Origin: Thermoleophilia bacterium
GTDB lineage: Bacteria > Actinomycetota > Thermoleophilia > RBG-16-64-13
NCBI GenBank assembly: GCA_027493445.1
Contig: JAOSKU010000001.1
Span: 1,515,314 to 1,579,313, forward strand
Direction: 5' to 3'
DNA length: 64,000 bases
Shown here one piece after another: positions 10,779-20,416 of this stretch; within the stretch, counting starts at the first letter, position 1, and each line of letters opens with the position of its first letter. Both the position numbers and the translations under genes were made by a program. The notes under the pieces were generated by a model, which saw only the letters and a list, made by a program, of their open reading frames with translations, was not told where the DNA came from and made no database searches.

Positions 10779-12044
10779 TCAGTGCTCGTCCTGCAGGCGC
10801 ACGCCACCGCTCTGCGCGAAGGCGTAGCCAGCTTCGCTGTGCTGGCTCAAGTCCAGGCCCAGCAGCTCCTCCTCGTCTCGTACCCGCACCCCCATGACCG
10901 CTTTGATGATCGAAAGAAGCACGAAGGTAACGAAGAACGACCAAGCCATGACCGCCACCACCGCCAGCATCTGCTTGCCCAGCAGGCCGGGGTTCCCGAA
11001 AAAGGCGCCGTCGGCCCCAGCGCTGTTGATGGCCGTCTGGGCGAGCAGACCGGTGGCGAGGGCTCCAAAAGTACCTCCCACCCCATGTACGCCCACCACG
11101 TCGAGGCTGTCGTCGTACTTGAGCCTCCACTTGAGCAGCACGCCCAGATAGCAGAGGACGCCGGCGCCCCCGCCGATCGCGAGGGCCGACATGGGCCCCA
11201 CGAAGCCCGAGGCCGGAGTGATGGCCACCAATCCGGCGACCAGGCCCGAGGCGACTCCCAGAGTGGTGGGTTGACCTTTGTGCACCCACTCCGCCCCCGC
11301 CCAGGAGAGCGCGGCGGCGGCGGCCGCCAGATGGGTCACCACGAAGGCGTTGGCCGCCAGACCGCCGGAGGCCAGGGCACTCCCGGCGTTGAAGCCAAAC
11401 CAGCCGAACCAGAGGATGCCGGCCCCCAACAAGGTCATGGGCAGGTTGTGGGGGTGCATGGCCTCTCGGCCGAAGCCCCGCCGCTGCCCGATCACCAGGG
11501 CCGCGGCCAGAGCAGCCAACGCCGAACTGATGTGTACCACCGTACCGCCGGCGAAGTCCAGCGCGCCAAGCTCCCGGATCCAACCGCCCACCCCCCACAC
11601 CCAGTGGGCCACCGGGCTGTACACCGTAAGAGACCAGAGCAGGCTGAAGATCAGAAACGACGAGAACCTCATCCGCTCGGCGAAGGCCCCGGTGATCAAG
11701 GCCGGCGTGATTACGGCGAACATCCCTTGGAACATCATGAAGGCGAGATGAGGCACGGTGGCTGCGTAGTCGGGATTGGGCGCCTCTCCCACCCCGCGCA
11801 AACCGATCCACTGGAGCGATCCGATCAGTCCGCCGTGATCGGTCCCGAAGGCCAGAGTGTAGCCGAGGACGGCCCACAACACCGACACCAGTCCGATCAT
11901 CACGAAGCTCTGCATGAGCATGCCCAGCACGTTCTTGCTACGCACCATGCCCCCGTAGAAGAGGGCCAGCCCGGGGGTCATGAACATCACGAGGGCCGTG
12001 GAGAGCAACAGGAAAGCCGTATCCCCGGTGTTGATGGCATCCAT
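10779..12044 (-). CDS. amt: ammonium transporter
   Basis: Amt/Rh channel protein of 421 residues with 11 predicted membrane spans. Diagnostic stretches are DTAFLLLSTALVMFMTPGLALFYGGMVRSKN, PVAHWVWG with the first conserved histidine region, and DVVGVHGVGGTFGAL with the twin-histidine pore motif region. Start ATG 12044 has GGAGGAG seven bases upstream; the open frame continues much further up, but only through a repeat element. No PII gene lies beside it. It is convergent with cydB across an 85-base gap with no clear terminator. Confidence 0.95.
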   Translation of the reverse strand: MDAINTGDTAFLLLSTALVMFMTPGLALFYGGMVRSKNVLGMLMQSFVMIGLVSVLWAVLGYTLAFGTDHGGLIGSLQWIGLRGVGEAPNPDYAATVPHLAFMMFQGMFAVITPALITGAFAERMRFSSFLIFSLLWSLTVYSPVAHWVWGVGGWIRELGALDFAGGTVVHISSALAALAAALVIGQRRGFGREAMHPHNLPMTLLGAGILWFGWFGFNAGSALASGGLAANAFVVTHLAAAAAALSWAGAEWVHKGQPTTLGVASGLVAGLVAITPASGFVGPMSALAIGGGAGVLCYLGVLLKWRLKYDDSLDVVGVHGVGGTFGALATGLLAQTAINSAGADGAFFGNPGLLGKQMLAVVAVMAWSFFVTFVLLSIIKAVMGVRVRDEEELLGLDLSQHSEAGYAFAQSGGVRLQDEH

Positions 12045-12061
12045 GCCGTACTCCTCCATTT

Positions 12062-12320
12062 GAGCTCGATTCGGAACGAAGCCTTGGCCGCCAGGCCGCA
12101 CTGGCCGGTCCCATGCGGTGTCCTCGGTCACGTCCGTAGCGCTGCTACGCCCGCTCCCTGCGTCCTTGCCTCGCCCGCGCCCATCGCTCCCTGGCGGCGA
12201 AGCGTCATTCCGAGCCGAGCTCTGGAGCTCGATTCGGAACGAAGCCTTGGCCGCCAGGCCGCACTGGCCGGTCCCATGCGGAACGAAGCCCCGGCCGCCG
12301 CGGTCGCCTGGGCGGTGCGA
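12062..12320 (-). repeat. palindromic repeat cluster R2: one full copy plus truncated right ends
   Basis: This fills the gap between amt and the ABC permease (about 390 bases). A complete ~160-bp element in reverse orientation spans 12062-12222, bounded by GAGCTC on both ends. Its first 57 bases are repeated exactly at 12225-12281, and a third partial right end follows to about 12320. The amt promoter must lie within or beyond this block. Confidence 0.85.
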
Positions 12321-12438
12321 CTGCGCAGGCAGACACTCATTGAGCCAGATCGGCAGGGTCGGCGCATTGGCCCGATGGAGGGAATGGGAGCCGAGCGGGA
12401 TGGCCAAACAGAGACGGCGCTACCGCGGATCGGGGTGC

Positions 12439-13292
12439 CTACGTGTAGATGTCGCGCCGCTGAAAGAGGATCGCCGCGAGCGCCGTCAACCCCGTCGCGG
12501 CCCCGAGAATCGCGAGGAAACTCAGCCAGGCGATGCCATTCTCGATGGCCGAGCCGTAGTGGTAGAAGATGGTGAAAGGCCGCAGACGGTCGAAGGCCTC
12601 GGAGATACCCCCAGGCCGTTGATGACGTACATGGCCACCAGGATGGCGGCGGGCAGGCCAATGGCCAGAGCTCCCCGGCGCACCAGGGCCGACACGACCA
12701 GAGCCAGGCCTCCGAAGAACAGGCAGAAGGGCCACAGATTCAACGCGCCGGCCGCCACGTGCGCGACCCCCAGGGGGGCGTCGAGCGCCAACGACGGCAG
12801 CCAGGTGATCACGGCCAGCAGCGTCGCCACCACTAAGAGCTCCAGAGCCATGCCCAGGTAGGCGCTGGCCACCACCTGCCAGCGAGGCACGGGATTGCCC
12901 AGCAGGATATCGATGCCGCGCCGCTCCTCGGCGCCGGCGATGGCACGCGCGCCCAGGAGTATCGGCAGGAAGGCCAAGGCCAGGGGGGCGGTGATGTTGA
13001 ACATCTCCATGGCCAGCCAGGTCTCGACACTGTTCACGCCGCCGGTAATACCCAGAAACTGTGTGTACTGTTCGGGTAGCTGGCTCATGTACTCATTCAC
13101 CTGGGCGCTCATGCTCGGGTACATGGCCACGTACAGCGCGCCGAGAACGCCCAGAGACACTCCCCAAACGACCATGGCCCGCCCCTGGCGGCGCACCAGA
13201 TGAAGGGTCAGGACGGCCAGCCGCGAGAACGCCGATGACCGTGCCGCGGCCACGCCCTCGTCGGCGCCGACGACCACAGGTTCGCTGCTCAT
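12439..13292 (-). CDS. ABC-2-type transporter permease (one frameshift)
   Basis: Membrane subunit of an ABC exporter with about six hydrophobic spans; partner of the ATPase immediately upstream, with which it overlaps (ATGA at 13289-13292). The motif ARAIAGAEERRGIDILLGNPVPR is typical of ABC-2 permeases. The frame breaks at CCCCC 12608-12612, where one base is missing; joining the frames gives NGLGGISEAFDRLRPF and a 284-residue protein. The substrate is unknown. It is the last gene of a five-gene run that starts at 16458. Confidence 0.85.
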
Positions 13293-14183
13293 GACGACGA
13301 GCCCCCATAGTAGGTCAGGAAGATCTCCTCCAGGCTGGGACGGTCCAGCTCCATGTCCTCGAGCGGGAACTGGGCCACCAGCTTGACCACCCGATCCAGG
13401 TCCTGGCGCACGGTGAGGACGACCGCCTCGTCGTCCTGGCGCGCCTCCTCCACCCCAGGCAGCGCCGCGAAGAGCGAGGCGTCCACCGGCTCAGCGAAGC
13501 GCAGCGTCATCCGCCTCAGCCGCTTCTTGATGAGGGAGGCGGTCGTTTCCAAAGCCGCCAACTCCCCTTCGCGGATGATGCCTATCCGGTCGCAGACGCG
13601 TTCGACCTCGCTCAGCACGTGCGAGGAGAAGAAAACGGTACGGCCCTCGGCCCGGGTCTCCTGGACGATGTCGAGGAAGGCCTCCTGCACAAGGGGGTCC
13701 AGCCCGGTAGTGGGCTCGTCAAGAATGAGGAGAGGAGGCCGGTGGAACATCGCCTGCACCAAACCGATCTTCTGCTTGTTGCCCCGACTGAGGCGACGCA
13801 TGGGCCGGCTGAGATCGGCGTCCAGCCGTTCGGCCAGCCGGTGGCCGTAGCTGAGGTCGTCAACCCCGCGCAGCTTCCCGAAGAAGCGCAGCAGCTCCTC
13901 GCCGGTCAGACGGTCGTCGAGGGCGAATTCGCCCGGGAGGTTGCCCACCCGCTCGCGGATGGCCACGCTTTGCCGGCGGGAGTCGAGCCCAAAGACGGTG
14001 GCTTTGCCCGAGGTGGGGGTGCAGGAAGTCAAGAATGGTGCGGATGGTGGTGGTCTTTCCCGCCCCGTTTAGCCCCAGAAACCCAAACACCTCGCCTGGT
14101 TCGACGGTCAGGTCGAGATCCCGAATGCCCCGGTCGTTCCCGTAGAGCTTGGTCAGTTTCTTGGTGTGGATCGCCGAGTTCAC
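13289..14183 (-). CDS. ABC transporter ATPase, ABC-2 exporter type (one frameshift)
   Basis: ATP-binding subunit of 297 residues after repair. Walker A is GLNGAGKTTT, the signature is LSRGNKQKIGL, and Walker B is LLILDEPTTGLDP. The C-terminal ~80 residues form the extra domain usual in drug/lipid exporter ATPases. The frame breaks at GGGGG 14015-14019, where a surplus base splits FLHPTSGKATVFG. GTG 14183 overlaps the stop of the upstream MacB-like ATPase (14180-14182), and its own stop overlaps the permease ATG, so all three are translationally coupled. Confidence 0.88.
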
Positions 14184-14893
14184 GCGGCCTGCTCCCGCCC
14201 GGAGACGACCTCGGCCTCGAGACCAACGACCTCGCCATCGCGCATGCGGATGGCGCGGCCGCAGGCCCCGGCCACCTCGGGATCGTGGGTCACCAGCACG
14301 AAGGTGGTGCCTGTCTCGGCGTTGATGCGGCGCATCATGGTAATCACCTCGACCGAGTTCGCTGAGTCGAGGTTACCCGTGGGCTCGTCGCCGTAGACCA
14401 CCGCCGGCCGGTTCACCAGGGCGCGGGCGATGGCCACCCGTTGCTGCTGACCCCCGGAGAGCTCGGTGGGCATGTGGCGCACCCGATCGGCGAGCCCCAC
14501 CAGGTCGAGGGTCTGCCGGGCGGTCTCGACCGCTTGACCGCGCGACCGGCCGGCGTACTCGGCGGCCAGGGCCACGTTGTCCAAGGCCGAAAGCGTGGGC
14601 ACCAGATTGAAGCCCTGGAAGATGAAGCCCACCTCGTCGCGGCGCAGGGCGTTCAGCGCCCGGCCGCGCAGCGTGTCGACCCGGCGGCCGTTCAGCCAGA
14701 CCTCGCCGCCGTCGGGCGAGTCCAGGCAGCCCAGGATGTGCATCATGGTCGACTTCCCCGACCCAGACGGACCCATGATAGCCACCATCTCGCCGGCATC
14801 AATGCTCACGGAGGCGCCCCGCAGAGCGTCCACGTAGTTGTCCTTGCCCAGGGTGTAGCGCTTGGTCAAGTCTACCGCTTGAATCAGCGTCAT
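14180..14893 (-). CDS. ABC transporter ATPase, MacB/LolD-like
   Basis: A 237-residue ATPase of the LolD/MacB class. Walker A is GPSGSGKSTMMHILG, Q-loop FIFQGFNLVP, signature LSGGQQQRVAIARAL, Walker B VVYGDEPTGNLDS. ATG 14893 is preceded by AAGGAG and follows the permease gene by ten bases. With the FtsX/MacB-type permease next to it, it should drive a mechanotransmission-type exporter acting on membrane or extracytoplasmic substrates. No periplasmic MacA adaptor is in view. Confidence 0.92.
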   Translation of the reverse strand: MTLIQAVDLTKRYTLGKDNYVDALRGASVSIDAGEMVAIMGPSGSGKSTMMHILGCLDSPDGGEVWLNGRRVDTLRGRALNALRRDEVGFIFQGFNLVPTLSALDNVALAAEYAGRSRGQAVETARQTLDLVGLADRVRHMPTELSGGQQQRVAIARALVNRPAVVYGDEPTGNLDSANSVEVITMMRRINAETGTTFVLVTHDPEVAGACGRAIRMRDGEVVGLEAEVVSGREQAA

Positions 14894-14903
14894 GATGCTC
14901 TCC

Positions 14904-16066
14904 TTACTCGTAGCGCAGGGCGGCAACCGGGTTCAGACGAGCGGCGTGCCAGGAGGGGTACAGACCGCTCACCAGACCCAGGAACACGGCGAACAGGACT
15001 GAGCCGACAGCCAGACGGGCGGTCACCAGGAAGAGAGCGGTGCCCGCGTCGTTGCCGGCGGCATTGAGGGCCACGGTCAGCAGCCAGCCGAAGAGCAGGC
15101 CGGTAGCGCCTCCCAGAAGGCCGATGAAGCCAGACTCGGCGAGGAACTGGCGCACGATCTGCCCGTGCGAGGCCCCGATGGCCTTCCGGATGCCGATCTC
15201 ACGGGTGCGCTCGGCCACCGACATGGTCATGGTGTTGATGACCGAAAGCCCGCCCACCAGGAGCGAGATCATGGCGATGCCGAAGATGATCGCGTTCAGG
15301 AGACGGGAGGCATTGCCTATCTGGTCTTTGAAACCCTGGGGTCCCATGGCCGAGATCCCGGGCACCGAGGCCTCCAGAGTGGTAGCCAGGACATCAGGGT
15401 CAGTGCCGGGCTCAACGTAGACGGTGAGATCGGTGGCCAGCTGGGTCGCGTCGACACGGCCCTGCATCATCTCGGGAAGGCTCCTCTGAAACAGCCTTTG
15501 CGCGTCGGACAAGGGCATGATGACCGAGGAATCAGGGGCCGTCAGGGTCTTCTCCAGAATGCCCACCACTTCGAAGGGTTCGCCCCTCAGGGTGACGGTG
15601 CTCCCGACCTCGGCATCCAGCTTCGTGACCAGGTCCGAGCCCACGACGACCTTACCCACCTCGCCCGGAGACAGGTTCCGGCCGTCGGCGTACGTCACCT
15701 GGAAGGTCTCGTAGTCCTCTCCGCGCAAGTCGGTGCCGATGATCATCGGCGGCATGCCCATCGAAACTGAGGGCATCTCTTCGTCGAGCATCATGGTGAC
15801 TCCGGCGGAGGCCACGGCTACGCCGTCGACCTGCTCGACCTGGTCGAGCTTGCTCACGGAGAGCGGGCTCGAGTTGAAGGAGTTGGCCGACCTGGCGTCG
15901 CTGATCGTTACCTTGTCGCTGAAGTACGTTGTGCCGCCCGACACCAACAGGTTGATCTTCTCGGCCATCCCCCCATGACCACCAGGGCGAACACCCCGAT
16001 GGTGATACCGAAGATGGTCAGGAACGCCCGCAGCTTCCTGCGGAAAACGTTGCGGATGATGCGCAT
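14904..16066 (-). CDS. MacB/FtsX-type ABC permease (one frameshift)
   Basis: A 387-residue permease with the MacB layout: one N-terminal span (RRKLRAFLTIFGITIGVFALVVMGG), a large extracytoplasmic domain, then three C-terminal spans with ISLLVGGLSVINTMTMSVAERTREIGIRKAIGA, the family signature. The break is in C run 15969-15974, one base short; the next frame supplies MAEKINLLVSGG onwards. ATG 16066 overlaps the stop of the receiver gene (TGATG); ATG 16072 is an in-frame alternative. Confidence 0.88.
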
Positions 16067-16458
16067 CACCATGTCTCCCTTTCTCTCGTCAAGCCAGACC
16101 CGCCTGCGACCCCACCCTGACGCAGCAGGCCGATCAGCCGCTCCGGCGACTCGTTCTTGCTCACGAACCCGTCCACTCCGGCCGACCGGGCGGCGGCTTT
16201 CGCCTCCGGCCTGCCACTCAAGACCACTACGCGCAGCCCGGCCCTGAGGTTTCGAAGCTCGGCCACCAAACTGGCGGGGGCCATGCCCGGCAACTCCCAA
16301 CCCACCAGCACGAGGTCGGGCGCCAAGGTCTTCACTGCCTCGAGAAGACCCTCGGCGTCGACCGCCTCGCCCACCTCAGCCACCTGATCCTCATGGTCGA
16401 GAAGCAGCCGGAGAGCCGACCGCACCTCGTCCTTGTCATCCGCCACGATCACGCGCAT
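16066..16458 (-). CDS. stand-alone receiver-domain protein lacking the phospho-acceptor aspartate
   Basis: A 130-residue protein made of one response-regulator receiver domain and a short tail with no output domain. The acidic pocket (ADDKDE, residues 6-11) and the conserved lysine (VSKNES) are present. The position of the phospho-acceptor Asp is Gly53 in LVLVGWELPGM, so ordinary phosphorylation is not expected. AGGAG lies before ATG 16458. It heads the ABC exporter run and overlaps the permease start, so it may be a phosphorylation-independent adaptor for that system; that is inference. Confidence 0.85.
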   Translation of the reverse strand: MRVIVADDKDEVRSALRLLLDHEDQVAEVGEAVDAEGLLEAVKTLAPDLVLVGWELPGMAPASLVAELRNLRAGLRVVVLSGRPEAKAAARSAGVDGFVSKNESPERLIGLLRQGGVAGGSGLTRERETW

Positions 16459-16597
16459 CGAGAGCTCCTCTCATCCGCTTGGTCCAGGACCTTCTGGACG
16501 CGTCATGAGTATCGCTCTCACTGAGCGCGGGACACGCCGGGCGACTGGTGGGACCGGCCGTGGCCGGGGGGCGAGTCTTTCACCTGGTCACCAGGCC

Positions 16598-16630
16598 GGG
16601 TGAGGCCGCCGCGCCGCGGCGGCCTCACCC
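16598..16630. terminator. strong hairpin, probable terminator
   Basis: Perfect 15-base stem (GGGTGAGGCCGCCGC) with a 3-base loop, two bases after the stop of the minus-strand HEAT-like gene. No T run follows, so termination may need Rho or be partial. Confidence 0.65.
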
Positions 16631-16632
16631 GC

Positions 16633-17394
16633 TCATCCAAGGGCCCGCCTGCAGGCGACCACCCACTGTGGGTCGGCCCGCTCCAAGCGCTTCTTGGCCA
16701 GGTTCTGTCGGGCCACCCAGAGGACGTCGGCATCATCACAGGCCAGCCAGAGCTCAAAGGCGGGCCGGCCCCGTTCCGGATCGGCGGCCACGACGACGCT
16801 CCAGCCGTATGCCAGGGCTTTGCGCAGCACGCGCACCTCCTCCGAGCGCCGGTCGGCGGCCTCCACCAGTCGCGTGGTGATCTGGTCGAGCAGGCGGAGG
16901 GCGGCCTCGACCGCCGGCGGCGTTAGCAGCAGGGAGGGCTCGCAGAGAGCGGCCACGACCGCTCGGCACTCGAGTAGGCTGCCTTCGGCCCAGGAGTCCA
17001 TCACCTCAAGCAGGGCCGGGAGGTCGGACTCGCCCCACCACTGCAAGGCCATGGCCGCCGCTTCCCGCACTCGCCAGCGCGGGTCGCCCGCCTGTCGGCG
17101 CAGAAGGCCGAGCAGGGCCTGCGGATCCGCCTCCGGCGTGCCGCCTTCGACAAGGAGGCGGCCCAGGCCGAGGGTGCCACAGAAGGTCAGGAACTCAGAC
17201 TGGGAACCGGTGGGAGCCTCCTCGGGTCCGATCACGGCCAGCCGCAGAAACAGAGGGACCGTACCGATCTCGGCGAAGGCCCGGGCCAGCTCGAGGTTGC
17301 CCCGGGGACCAGGCAGGCCGGAGTGCTCGAGCAGGTAGGGCTCCCACTCGGTGAGCGACGTAAGCGCCGCGCGATACTCGTCGATGCGAGTCAT
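16633..17394 (-). CDS. HEAT-repeat-like hypothetical protein
   Basis: A 253-residue soluble protein built of helical pairs. DPRWRVREAAAMALQWWGESDLPALLEVMDSWAEG resembles HEAT or DNA-alkylation-repeat (AlkD-like) modules, and the rest (DADVLWVARQNLAKKRL) repeats the pattern. No signal peptide or membrane span. No catalytic motif is recognised. ATG 17394 has only a weak ribosome site. A strong hairpin follows its stop, so it is probably a single-gene unit. A scaffold or DNA-repair-like role is possible but unsupported by neighbours. Confidence 0.65.
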   Translation of the reverse strand: MTRIDEYRAALTSLTEWEPYLLEHSGLPGPRGNLELARAFAEIGTVPLFLRLAVIGPEEAPTGSQSEFLTFCGTLGLGRLLVEGGTPEADPQALLGLLRRQAGDPRWRVREAAAMALQWWGESDLPALLEVMDSWAEGSLLECRAVVAALCEPSLLLTPPAVEAALRLLDQITTRLVEAADRRSEEVRVLRKALAYGWSVVVAADPERGRPAFELWLACDDADVLWVARQNLAKKRLERADPQWVVACRRALG

Positions 17395-17518
17395 CGTGCA
17401 GGCCCATCGAAGGACCGGGCGATTCCAACAGCCGGCTCATCATCCCGCCTGCGACTCCCAGGTGCGTCGGGTTCTCGGAAGGATGTCGAGATGATCTTCC
17501 TGGAAGTCATCGACCTGG

Positions 17519-18166
17519 TCAGCCTACCAGCTTCCGCTGCAGAGCCATGGCCACGGCCTCGGTGCGGGACGAAGCCCCCAGCTTCATGAGGATGTTGCTG
17601 ACGTGGAACTTGACAGTGGACCGGCTGACGATCAAGCGGTCGGCTATCTCGGGATTCGAAAGCCCGTCGATCATGAGTCGGAGGATCTCACACTCCCGGG
17701 TGGTGAGGTCGTCCCCGGGGTCAGCCTCACCCGAGTGGGTGGCTGCATGGATGAGGACCTGCGCGGCTTCGGGGGCTAGAGTCGGCCGGCCGGCGTGAGC
17801 CGAACGGATGGCCTGAGCCAGCTCGTCCCCCGAGACGTTCTTGAGCAGGTAACCGATGGCTCCGGCCTTCATGGCCGCCTGCACCAGGTTGTCCTCCTTG
17901 AAGCTGGTGAGGGCGATCACCTGGATATCGGGACATTCCTCCCGGATGGCCTTGGTAGTAGCCGCGCCGTCCATGCCCGGCATCACCAGGTCCATGAGCA
18001 CCACGTGGGGCTCCACCCGGCGGCATATGCGCACCGCTTCCTCTCCGTTGGAAGCCTCGCCGACCATCTCCAGGTCTTCGTAGACGGAAAGGAACGCCGA
18101 GAGGCCGCTGCGCACGACCGCATGATCGTCGACGAGAAGGACCCGGATACGACCCGTATCACTCAT
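17519..18166 (-). CDS. NarL/LuxR-type response regulator
   Basis: A 215-residue two-domain regulator: receiver with VDDHAVVR, phospho-acceptor in VVLMDLVMPGMDG and lysine in YLLKNVSGDE, then a LuxR-type HTH (LTTRECEILRLMIDGLSNPEIADRL and SRSTVKFHVSNILMKLG). Closest by feel to LiaR/VraR-type regulators. Its ATG overlaps the stop of the sensor kinase gene (18163-18166), so the two form a cognate pair. Confidence 0.92.
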   Translation of the reverse strand: MSDTGRIRVLLVDDHAVVRSGLSAFLSVYEDLEMVGEASNGEEAVRICRRVEPHVVLMDLVMPGMDGAATTKAIREECPDIQVIALTSFKEDNLVQAAMKAGAIGYLLKNVSGDELAQAIRSAHAGRPTLAPEAAQVLIHAATHSGEADPGDDLTTRECEILRLMIDGLSNPEIADRLIVSRSTVKFHVSNILMKLGASSRTEAVAMALQRKLVG

Positions 18167-20415
18167 GCGGACTCCTTTTCCGTGGGCGCGGGCCAGACGA
18201 CGGTGACCCGCGTCCCCTGCCCTCGCTCCGTCTCGATCTCCAGCAAAGCGCCGATGGCCTCGGTCCTTTCCCTCATGATACCGACTCCCAGGTGGTCGGA
18301 GGAAACCTGGGCCGGATCGAAGCCCACGCCATCGTCGGCGATCCGCAGGACCAGAAGCGCACCGTCACACTCCAGCGTCACCCGGGCTTGCTCGGCGTGG
18401 GCGTGCTTGACCATGTTGTTGAGCGCTTCCTGGGCGATGCGGTAGTAGGCCACCTTGACCTCGCCTGGGATGGAGCTGTCTGGGCACTCGCCGACCTCCA
18501 GCCCGACCGGCACCCGAGACCGCGCGGTGGCCGCCTCGCAGAGTTGCTTGAGGAGCTCGGCCGGCTCGGCCTCCTCGAGAGCGGTGGGGCGGAGTTCCAT
18601 GAGCAGCGTCCGCATCTCAGCCAGGGCCCCGCGGGTCAGCTGGCGCAGCTCCGCCAGCCGGCGCTCCCCTTCGACCGGATCCCGCTCCCAGATGCGGGGC
18701 AGGACCTCGGCAATGAGCGACGCCGAGAATAGCGTCTGGCTGACGGCATCGTGCAGATCGCGGGCCAGCCGGCTCCGCTCGGCGGCCGCGGCCGTGCTCT
18801 CTGCCTCCTCGTAGAGGCGGGCATTGTCCAGGGCCACGCCGATCTGGCTGCCGATCGAGTCGAGCAGGTCGAGTTCCTCCTGCGTGAGACGGCGAGCGTT
18901 GGTCGTGGCCAAGGCCAGGAAGCCAAGCACCCGTCCCTTGACCATGAGCGGGGTGCTAACAACGAGCTTCAGACCTTCGCGCACCAGTAGGTCACGAAAA
19001 CGCCCGGCCGGGTACTCGTGCACCATGCGGGCCACCGGGGTCAGCTCGGGTTTGCGCAGCCACAGGCCCCAGTCCTCCAGGCGCAGGCTATCGACGGCCA
19101 GGCGCAGCCGGTCGGAGAGACCGCGCTGAGCCACCAACCGCAGGGTCCGCGACTCCTCGTCGAGCCGGAAAGCGCCCCCGGCCTCCATGCCCATGACGTC
19201 CAGCGTCTTATCCAGCGAGGCCTCCAACACGCGCGGAAGCTCCAGCGAGCGGCCGGCCACGGAGGCGATGGCGTTGAGCGCGGCGAGCTCCCGGGTGCGA
19301 TCCGCGACCCGCTTCTCCAGCTGGGCGTAGGAATCCTGCAGCTGCCCCGACATGCGGTTGAACTGACCGGCCAGGGCGCCGATCTCATCGCCGTTCTCGG
19401 CGTTGATGGTACGCCCGAAGTTGCCCTCAGCGACTTCCCGCGCCGCCACGGTGAGCTCCTCGAGCGGCCGGGTGATGCGCCGCACTCCAAAGCGGACCAC
19501 GCCGGCCGGCAGCAGCACCCCCAGGACCAGCAGCACGATCAGCGACCGCCTGTAGAACTGGCTGGGTCGGAGAAGGGACGACCAGCTCTCCACCGTGACC
19601 AGTCCCCAGGGGGTCCCGGGCACGGGAGCATACCCGGCCACCACGTCCCGGCCGTCGAGATCGCTGGTGCGCACGGCGCCGGCTTTGCCCTCCATCACCA
19701 GCTCGACCGTGGTATCACCCAGCAAGCTCTCGCCGATGAGCGACGCGTCTGGGTGTTGGATCAGACGCCCCTGCCCGTCCACCAGGTAGGCCGTGCCGGT
19801 CTCGCCGATGCGCAGCTTGACGATGTCGCCGTAGAGGGCACTGACGGCGGTGGCTCCCAGGTTGAACATGCCGGCCAGCACCCCTCTGAACTCCCCGTGG
19901 TCGCCCATGATCGGCACGGCCACCACGATGACCTCGGTGCCCCCGCGGCCGTCGGCCGCGATGTCCGAGAAGACCGCCTCCTGAGAACGCAGCATGTGTC
20001 TGAAGTAGACTCGGTCGGACCAGTCGGCGCCGCGGTCCTCAGGGCGTTCCGGCAGGCTGGCCACCACCTGGCCCCGGGTGTCGAGCAACACCACACCCGC
20101 GTCGAACACCGCCAGGCTGTTGCGCGCCCACGTGAGGGCTACTCGCCGCACCGAGGCCGAGCCGCTGTTGATGTCGCTGCGGCGGGCCACGCTGTCCAGT
20201 GTGTCCGCGTAGTCGCTGACCTCGGTAGTGAGCTGCCCCGCATACAGCCGGGCCAGCTCGCGATTGCGCTGCACGACCAGGTCCTCGGTCACTTTCTCGT
20301 ACGCGTAGAAGGCCACCAGGGCGACGGCGAGGAGAATGATGGTGGTGGGCACGAACGACCAGGCGATGATGCGGATACGCAGCCCGCTCCGCCGGCGTCC
20401 GGAAGTGCCGCCCAC
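18163..20415 (-). CDS. sensor histidine kinase (Cache-HAMP-GAF-HisKA_3)
   Basis: A 750-residue membrane kinase. Two spans (about 12-35 and 295-318) enclose a ~260-residue extracytoplasmic region that looks like a double Cache sensor (FSDIAADGRGGTEVIVVAVPI, GETGTAYLVDGQGRLIQHPD). HAMP, a coiled coil and a GAF-like domain follow. The dimerisation helix is SRLARDLHDAVSQTLFSASL with the phosphorylated histidine at about residue 555, and the ATPase domain has NNMVKHAHA and IADDGVGFDP. GTG 20415 follows the binding-protein gene by one base, so the three genes form one operon. Confidence 0.93.
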   Translation of the reverse strand: MGGTSGRRRSGLRIRIIAWSFVPTTIILLAVALVAFYAYEKVTEDLVVQRNRELARLYAGQLTTEVSDYADTLDSVARRSDINSGSASVRRVALTWARNSLAVFDAGVVLLDTRGQVVASLPERPEDRGADWSDRVYFRHMLRSQEAVFSDIAADGRGGTEVIVVAVPIMGDHGEFRGVLAGMFNLGATAVSALYGDIVKLRIGETGTAYLVDGQGRLIQHPDASLIGESLLGDTTVELVMEGKAGAVRTSDLDGRDVVAGYAPVPGTPWGLVTVESWSSLLRPSQFYRRSLIVLLVLGVLLPAGVVRFGVRRITRPLEELTVAAREVAEGNFGRTINAENGDEIGALAGQFNRMSGQLQDSYAQLEKRVADRTRELAALNAIASVAGRSLELPRVLEASLDKTLDVMGMEAGGAFRLDEESRTLRLVAQRGLSDRLRLAVDSLRLEDWGLWLRKPELTPVARMVHEYPAGRFRDLLVREGLKLVVSTPLMVKGRVLGFLALATTNARRLTQEELDLLDSIGSQIGVALDNARLYEEAESTAAAAERSRLARDLHDAVSQTLFSASLIAEVLPRIWERDPVEGERRLAELRQLTRGALAEMRTLLMELRPTALEEAEPAELLKQLCEAATARSRVPVGLEVGECPDSSIPGEVKVAYYRIAQEALNNMVKHAHAEQARVTLECDGALLVLRIADDGVGFDPAQVSSDHLGVGIMRERTEAIGALLEIETERGQGTRVTVVWPAPTEKESA

Positions 20416-20416
20416 C

